Source of the DNA: Kiritimatiellia bacterium
GTDB lineage: Bacteria > Verrucomicrobiota > Kiritimatiellia > RFP12 > UBA3636
DNA: 10,143 bases
Assembly: GCA_017413145.1 (NCBI GenBank)
Contig: JAFPUX010000069.1
Location: forward strand, 1 to 10,143
Direction: 5' to 3'
The notes beneath the pieces were generated by a model. That model was given only the letters and a program-made list of their open reading frames with translations, had not been told where the DNA came from and did not search any database. Positions within the stretch are counted from its first letter, which is position 1; the number at the start of each line of letters is the position of its first letter. A program made the translations under genes and the position numbers. Of this stretch, positions 6,145-10,143 are shown piece after piece.

Positions 6145-6582
6145 CTAAACGGAAAGGAATCCGCCCGAACCGAGAGCGGGGGCGGACGCCAGCTCTGCCG
6201 TCGGCGCGGCGAGCGCGGTGCGGACGGCGAGGGCTGCATCCGCGAAGGCGAGCACGCGGTCGCCGAGAGCCGCCGCAGTCAGCCCCTCGAAAGGCACGAA
6301 GGCCGAAAGGAGGAGCGTGCCCGCGAAGAGGCCGAGGAAGTTCCCGCGCGTGCCCTTGCCGTTGCAGGCGAGTTCGAGGGCCGCGCGGAGCGTCTCGGGC
6401 GGCAGCTCTTCGCCGGGCTCGCTGACGGGCGCGAAGAGCGCCACGTCGTCCCGCTCGCGGCGGTACTGCAGCGTGATGACGAGGCCTTCCGTCTCCAGCG
6501 AGCAGGATTCGAGCCCGTCCACTTCGAGGGGCAGCCCGGTTTTCTTGGCAAATTCGGCAATCAGCGATTCGAATGGTGTCAT
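6145..6582 (-). CDS. CesT-like type III secretion chaperone (145 aa)
   Basis: The N-terminus is highly typical of the family: an amphipathic helix (FESLIAEFAKKTGLPLEVD), then CSLETEGLVITLQYRRE and DDVALFAPV strands. This matches the pattern helix, L-P-L, S-L-x(3)-G-L-x-(I/V)-x-L-x-Y, L-x-A-P-V of class I T3SS chaperones. A middle helix (about 60-73), a Gly/Phe/Leu-rich strand region with FAGTLLLSAFVPF at about 85-97, and a last helix (about 107-127) follow. The last 15 residues are Ala/Gly/Ser-rich and likely flexible. AAAGGA (6593-6598) lies 10 bases before the ATG. It sits between the 801-aa gene (26-base gap) and the 177-aa gene (29-base gap). Both carry the same C-terminal domain, so it may serve both. 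It ends with TAG. Confidence 0.8.
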   Translation of the reverse strand: MTPFESLIAEFAKKTGLPLEVDGLESCSLETEGLVITLQYRRERDDVALFAPVSEPGEELPPETLRAALELACNGKGTRGNFLGLFAGTLLLSAFVPFEGLTAAALGDRVLAFADAALAVRTALAAPTAELASAPALGSGGFLSV

Positions 6583-6608
6583 GGCACTGTTTTCCTTTCT
6601 TGATGGTT

Positions 6609-9014
6609 TCAGTTGAGTACGAAATCGACCGAGGCGGCATTGAAACCACTGCCAAGGACGAGGTTTTCACCGAGGACCTCCCGGACGCTGTTGACGCGGC
6701 CAGGGACATTGCCGGGGGCGGAGGCGATTTTCTCGGCTTCCGTGCCGTCAAAGGCGTCAAGGTCGACGTCCCGCTCGAACCTCATCATCCCGCGCTGCGC
6801 GATTACGAACTGATAACCGATCCGGACCGCGCTGCCGGGGCCGAGCCGGTAGGATTCGGCGCCCGTGCGGAGGGTGGCGCCCGTGCGTTCCGTTTGGATC
6901 TGCATGACGATATGATTTCCGCCCTTGCAATCCAGTTTGACGCGACGTTTTTCACCGCCGCCGGAAATGGCGAGGACGCTCCTGCCGCCCTCGGGATCGA
7001 GCGCGATGCCGACGCCGTCGGAGATCGCCTTCTTCGCCTTGTCGCCAAGAACGCCCGCGATGAGGGCGACCTTGCGCCGGGCCGTCGGATCGAGCGTCGC
7101 GAAGGTGGCGTCCTCGCGGTCGGCGATCTGGCGGGCGAGCTGGTCGAGCGCCTCGTCCGGATCGGAGGAAAGCTTGCCGCCGCCCTCGAGCTCGACCTCG
7201 AGCGTGCCGTCCGCGATCGCCTGGGCGAAGCCGGTGTCCTTGAGCTCCCCCTTCGCGACCTTCTTCGCGTCTGTGAGCGCGGCAAGGGAAAGAAGGGGCT
7301 TGACGTTGTCTGTATAGCGCTCCTTCATGGTATCGGCGACCCTGAAGGGGTATTCCTCCAGGAGCGCGGAGATCATCTGGCGGACGCGCCCGGCGGCGGG
7401 GCCCTCGCCCTTCACGGCACGCGTGGCGAGGTAGTTCTCGCGCTCGGACTTTGCGTCGGCCTCCACTTCCCTGCGGATGTCGACGATCATGTTGCCGATG
7501 CCGATCCCGTGGTATGGCATGTTCTCGGCCTTGCGGGCGTCGATCGGCTTGTTGGGCAGTCCGAGCCGGAGGTCGACGGCGTGCTTGAGCAAATTGACGA
7601 AGGTGCTCATGTTCCCCGCCTGCACGGACATGGCCGAGAAGACTCCATCCGGGATGTCATCGGGGATGTCGATCTTGTTGGTGTGGAGCTTGTAGTAGAC
7701 ATCCTGGACAAGGGCAGCGTTCGGCGTCTCCAGGGCGGCCTCGATGTTGCGCATCGTTTCCGGCCCGAGGCGCTCCAGGAGGAACGCGGCGAGAAGGGTC
7801 CGCGTCTGGAGGATGTCGTCGCCCTCGGCGTGGTTGCCGAGCCCCGTATCGTGCAGGATGCGCACGATCGCGAAGTGGAGCTCCAGCACGGCCTTGTGTA
7901 TGGCGAGGGCCGAGCTGCTCGGGCCGAGCTCGGCGAGGGCCGACAGCTCGATCGAGCGGGCGGCGCGGGCGACGGCGGCGACGGAGCCGCGAGGCAGCGG
8001 TCTGCCGTTGAGCTCGCCCAGCGCGTCGCGCCCGACGAGATGCGCGGCAGGGCTCCCCTTCGTGGCCTCCCGAAGCGCCTTGAAATTCTCCTTGTAGTCC
8101 TCGATCTTCTTCAGGACGGCCGCCCGCGAACGGATTTGCCCGCCGTCGTTGACGAGGATGCGTTTCATGAAACGGATGACCGTGTCGAGCAGGTCCGTGT
8201 CGTTGCCGCACGCCTCGACCGCCTCGCGCATGCGCGAAGCGAAGATCTCCTTGTCGCCTGTTACCGGGCAGCGCCCCGCCCGAGCGCGGGCCGCTTCGAG
8301 GCGGACGTCGATGGCGGGGCGGAGGTCGGCCTCCGTCTTGTCGTTGCGCACGCCGTTCTCGTCGTAGAAGGTGGCGAAGACATGGTCGAGGTAGGCCTTG
8401 TCGAAGTGCGGCATGCCGAGACGGGCGGAGGTGGCGACGTGGACGAGGTCGTTCGAGGCGCCGTCGAGGATGGCCGCGAGCTGTTTCTCGAAGGCGTCCG
8501 CGTCGAGGACGCGGCGGCCGCCGACGGCATCCTTCATCGGCGGATGGTCGACGAGCGGCTTCGCGGCGCGCTCGAGGTAGCGCTCGGCGTCTTCGGGCCA
8601 GTCCTCGCGGCGCAGGCACGAGCGGATTGAATCCTTCACGGCCGCGTGGATGCGCTTCGCGGCGATTCCGCCGGCCTCGGTCGAGGCGATCTTGTCCGCG
8701 TTCGCCACGGCGAAGCGGTTCGCGATGTCGGCGAGCGCGCGCCCCGAGGCCGAATCGTCGATGTAGCGGTCGTCGTCGTAGCTCTTGATGTCGGCCGCAA
8801 GCGCGGCGTTGTCCGACTCGTGCGAGGCGGCGAGGAGCGCGACCTTCACCTGGTCGATGAGCTTCTGGACCTTCTGGCGTGCGTCCCCGATGCCGAAGTA
8901 GCACTTGAAGTTCTGCCAGGCGCCGGCCTCCTTGATCTGACCGGTGGAGTTGGCGAGGTAGTAGGACTTGTTCGCGTCGAGCGAACGGATGGAGTCGAGA
9001 GTGATGTTGGACAT
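6609..9014 (-). CDS. 801-aa multidomain probable secreted protein
   Basis: I do not recognise it by name. It starts at ATG 9014, directly after a GGTTAGT repeat and without a ribosome site, and ends with TGA. There is no signal peptide. Residues 1-250 are mostly helical and charged. Residues 255-485 form a helical domain that matches the neighbouring truncated protein: EN-x(3)-LREATKG at 309-320, and R-x-L-(15-16)-ERLG-x(4)-R-x-IEAALETP at about 405-431. Residues 500-590 are helical. Residues 594-670 carry an IADGTLEVELEGG strand and another helical stretch. Residues 671-801 are a beta-rich domain shared with the 177-aa protein. The gene is followed after 26 bases by a CesT-like chaperone gene, the usual effector-chaperone pairing. 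I infer a T3SS effector or translocator. No catalytic motif is evident. Confidence 0.85.
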   Translation of the reverse strand: MSNITLDSIRSLDANKSYYLANSTGQIKEAGAWQNFKCYFGIGDARQKVQKLIDQVKVALLAASHESDNAALAADIKSYDDDRYIDDSASGRALADIANRFAVANADKIASTEAGGIAAKRIHAAVKDSIRSCLRREDWPEDAERYLERAAKPLVDHPPMKDAVGGRRVLDADAFEKQLAAILDGASNDLVHVATSARLGMPHFDKAYLDHVFATFYDENGVRNDKTEADLRPAIDVRLEAARARAGRCPVTGDKEIFASRMREAVEACGNDTDLLDTVIRFMKRILVNDGGQIRSRAAVLKKIEDYKENFKALREATKGSPAAHLVGRDALGELNGRPLPRGSVAAVARAARSIELSALAELGPSSSALAIHKAVLELHFAIVRILHDTGLGNHAEGDDILQTRTLLAAFLLERLGPETMRNIEAALETPNAALVQDVYYKLHTNKIDIPDDIPDGVFSAMSVQAGNMSTFVNLLKHAVDLRLGLPNKPIDARKAENMPYHGIGIGNMIVDIRREVEADAKSERENYLATRAVKGEGPAAGRVRQMISALLEEYPFRVADTMKERYTDNVKPLLSLAALTDAKKVAKGELKDTGFAQAIADGTLEVELEGGGKLSSDPDEALDQLARQIADREDATFATLDPTARRKVALIAGVLGDKAKKAISDGVGIALDPEGGRSVLAISGGGEKRRVKLDCKGGNHIVMQIQTERTGATLRTGAESYRLGPGSAVRIGYQFVIAQRGMMRFERDVDLDAFDGTEAEKIASAPGNVPGRVNSVREVLGENLVLGSGFNAASVDFVLN

Positions 9015-9017
9015 GGT

Positions 9018-9034
9018 GGTTAGTGGTTAGTGGT
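9018..9034. repeat. GGTTAGT micro-repeat at the start of the 801-aa gene
   Basis: Two full units of GGTTAGT and a partial third (plus strand) occupy almost the entire 19-base gap between the stop of the truncated gene and the ATG at 9014. On the minus strand the start is preceded by CCACTAACCACTAACCACC, with no purine-rich ribosome site. The repeat may have displaced the original leader, or translation may depend on coupling to the upstream stop. Confidence 0.65.
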
Positions 9035-10143
9035 CACTGGGCGCCCTGGACGTTGCCGCCCTGCCCGCCGTTCGCTCCGGTCTGCCGCCGGGCGTTGCGC
9101 GCCTCGAGCTCTTCGCGTTCGAGCTCTATGAGGTCGGCATGGGCGACGGCGGTCATTTCGCGGACCTCCGCGAAGACGTCCGCGATGCCTTCAAGCTCGT
9201 CGACGTCGCCGCCGAAGCGGGGGACTTTCCCTCTCTCCCCGCCGAGAGCCTCGTCGACATTGTAGAGAAGGGAGTCGATGTCGCCGGACAGGTTGGTGGC
9301 CGTCTGCCTGATGATGTTGGCCTCGTATTCCGGCACGTCGGCCTCGTCGAAGCGCATCCCGCTCAACTCGTCGTACATGGCCTGGAGCTGCCCGGCGGCG
9401 GGCGCTTCGAGCGCGCCCTTGATCGCGCGCAGCGCGCCCTGGCCCAGGCGCCCCGCCACGAGTCCGCCGGCGAGCATCCTTATGCCGAGCATCTCGTCGC
9501 CGCCGATGTCTCCGCCGAACATTTCCAGGATGTTCGACTTCTGGATGGATTGCGCGATGACCTTGTGGTATTGCACGATGGCGGCGTTCATCTTGTCGGG
9601 GGTGTCGGCGGAGGCGGAGAGTTTCTTCAGTCTGCCTATCCCCGCCGAGTTCACAGCCTTGACGAGCGCGGTCAACAGGCCGGCCGGCGCAGGCTTTCCG
9701 CCCAGTCCGGCGAGGCTGGAGAGCCCCAGTTTGAACATCGCGTTCTCGCCTTTCGTCGCCTCCCGCAGTTCGGCGACGTTTTCCTTGAGCTGCGCGACGC
9801 GCGCGAGGATTTCCTCGATCGGGCGCAGGTCGTTCTTGTAGTTGTAGAGGAGTTTGCTGCAGACGAACCTGTCCGACAGGAGTCTGATGAGGTCCTTGTC
9901 CCCGCCGGCCGCGCGCATGAACGTGGCGATGAGCGGCCTGGCCCTGTCGAAATCCTTTGCGAACGCCTGATTGTGAGTCCCCGCGGGATCCTGCATGTTG
10001 GCGACCGCCGCGTCGATGCCGGCCTTGCAGGGCGCGAACCTCTGCGCGTCGATGAACTTCATCGGCGTGGAGCTGACGTGCCCGAAGACGTCCACCGTGG
10101 CCGTCCACTCGAAGAAGAACGGCAGCTCGACGGGGCTCGTGTA
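9034..10143 (-). CDS. truncated (5' end off window) probable secreted protein
   Basis: The frame is open to the window edge, so the start is not visible. At least 369 residues are present. An internal GTG at 10095 or ATG at 10062 could be a start, but neither has a ribosome site, so I treat the gene as partial. Residue numbers here count from the GTG. The visible protein is mainly helical. Residues 47-285 align by eye with residues 255-485 of the next protein: KDLI/TDLL, EN-x(3)-LREATKG (105-116), LGGKPAP against LNGRPLP, and GRLG-x(4)-R-x-IKGALEAP (216-232). The end (about 285-330) is an acidic helix, then a Gly/Asn/Gln-rich tail (TGANGGQGGNVQGAQ) that is probably flexible. The segment at the window edge (ELPFFFEWTATVDVFG) is strand-like. 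I infer a secreted cargo paralogous to its neighbour. It ends with TGA. Confidence 0.8.
   Translation of the reverse strand, partial: YTSPVELPFFFEWTATVDVFGHVSSTPMKFIDAQRFAPCKAGIDAAVANMQDPAGTHNQAFAKDFDRARPLIATFMRAAGGDKDLIRLLSDRFVCSKLLYNYKNDLRPIEEILARVAQLKENVAELREATKGENAMFKLGLSSLAGLGGKPAPAGLLTALVKAVNSAGIGRLKKLSASADTPDKMNAAIVQYHKVIAQSIQKSNILEMFGGDIGGDEMLGIRMLAGGLVAGRLGQGALRAIKGALEAPAAGQLQAMYDELSGMRFDEADVPEYEANIIRQTATNLSGDIDSLLYNVDEALGGERGKVPRFGGDVDELEGIADVFAEVREMTAVAHADLIELEREELEARNARRQTGANGGQGGNVQGAQ

Noticed and set aside
6116..6760. N-terminal extension of the 177-aa protein to a start at 6760
   Set aside because: The extension lies in a shifted frame inside the chaperone and 801-aa genes and reads as Arg/Pro-rich shadow sequence. 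Homology begins only after the ATG at 6115.
6573..8630. 685-codon open frame on the plus strand, antisense to the 801-aa gene
   Set aside because: It is a by-product of high GC at third positions of the minus-strand gene. It has no ribosome site, a Val/Asp/Arg/Gly-heavy composition and no domain-like pattern, whereas the opposite strand has clear homology to two neighbours.

Overview
The window is GC-rich and almost fully coding. Every convincing gene lies on the minus strand, so transcription runs from right to left. Ten cistrons form what looks like a type III secretion (T3SS) chaperone and cargo island. Four small acidic proteins (136-145 aa) have the look of CesT/Tir-family secretion chaperones. 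They are interleaved with larger, unrecognised proteins that are probably their secreted substrates. No apparatus gene (ATPase, ring, needle, export gate) is in the window. The T3SS reading therefore rests on the chaperones, their spacing and the modular cargo.

In transcription order: a 5'-truncated protein (10143-9034); an 801-aa multidomain protein (9014-6609); a chaperone (6582-6145); a 177-aa protein homologous to the C-terminus of the 801-aa protein (6115-5582); a 109-bp gap with a possible promoter; a chaperone (5472-5047); a small TTG-start ORF that runs into a repeat cluster (5034-4795); a 149-aa unknown (4700-4251); two overlapping chaperone genes (4200-3790 and 3797-3360); and a 1069-aa protein (3357-148) whose start is two bases from the preceding stop. 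A strong hairpin with a T-tract at 81-112 faces the other way. It probably ends a plus-strand gene lying left of the window.

The cargo proteins share parts by eye. The truncated protein and the middle of the 801-aa protein share a helical domain of about 230 residues. The 801-aa C-terminus reappears as the free-standing 177-aa protein. A short motif of about 20 residues (I-[AS]-x-G type) seems to recur in four of the ORFs. This looks like a locus that grows by duplicating and shuffling secreted-protein modules.

Three kinds of AT-richer micro-repeat sit only at gene junctions: TTGCCAAT/ATTGGCAAC units in both orientations at 4801-4930, GGTTGAA units at 4734-4762, and GGTTAGT units at 9018-9034. 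They contrast sharply with the surrounding base composition. TAG is the stop codon of seven of the nine clear genes, which is unusual for a GC-rich genome.

The host is probably a high-GC Gram-negative bacterium that interacts with eukaryotes. A lineage of the Verrucomicrobiota/Kiritimatiellota/Lentisphaerota group is my guess from the repeats and the divergent T3SS-type genes, but it is not established by this sequence.
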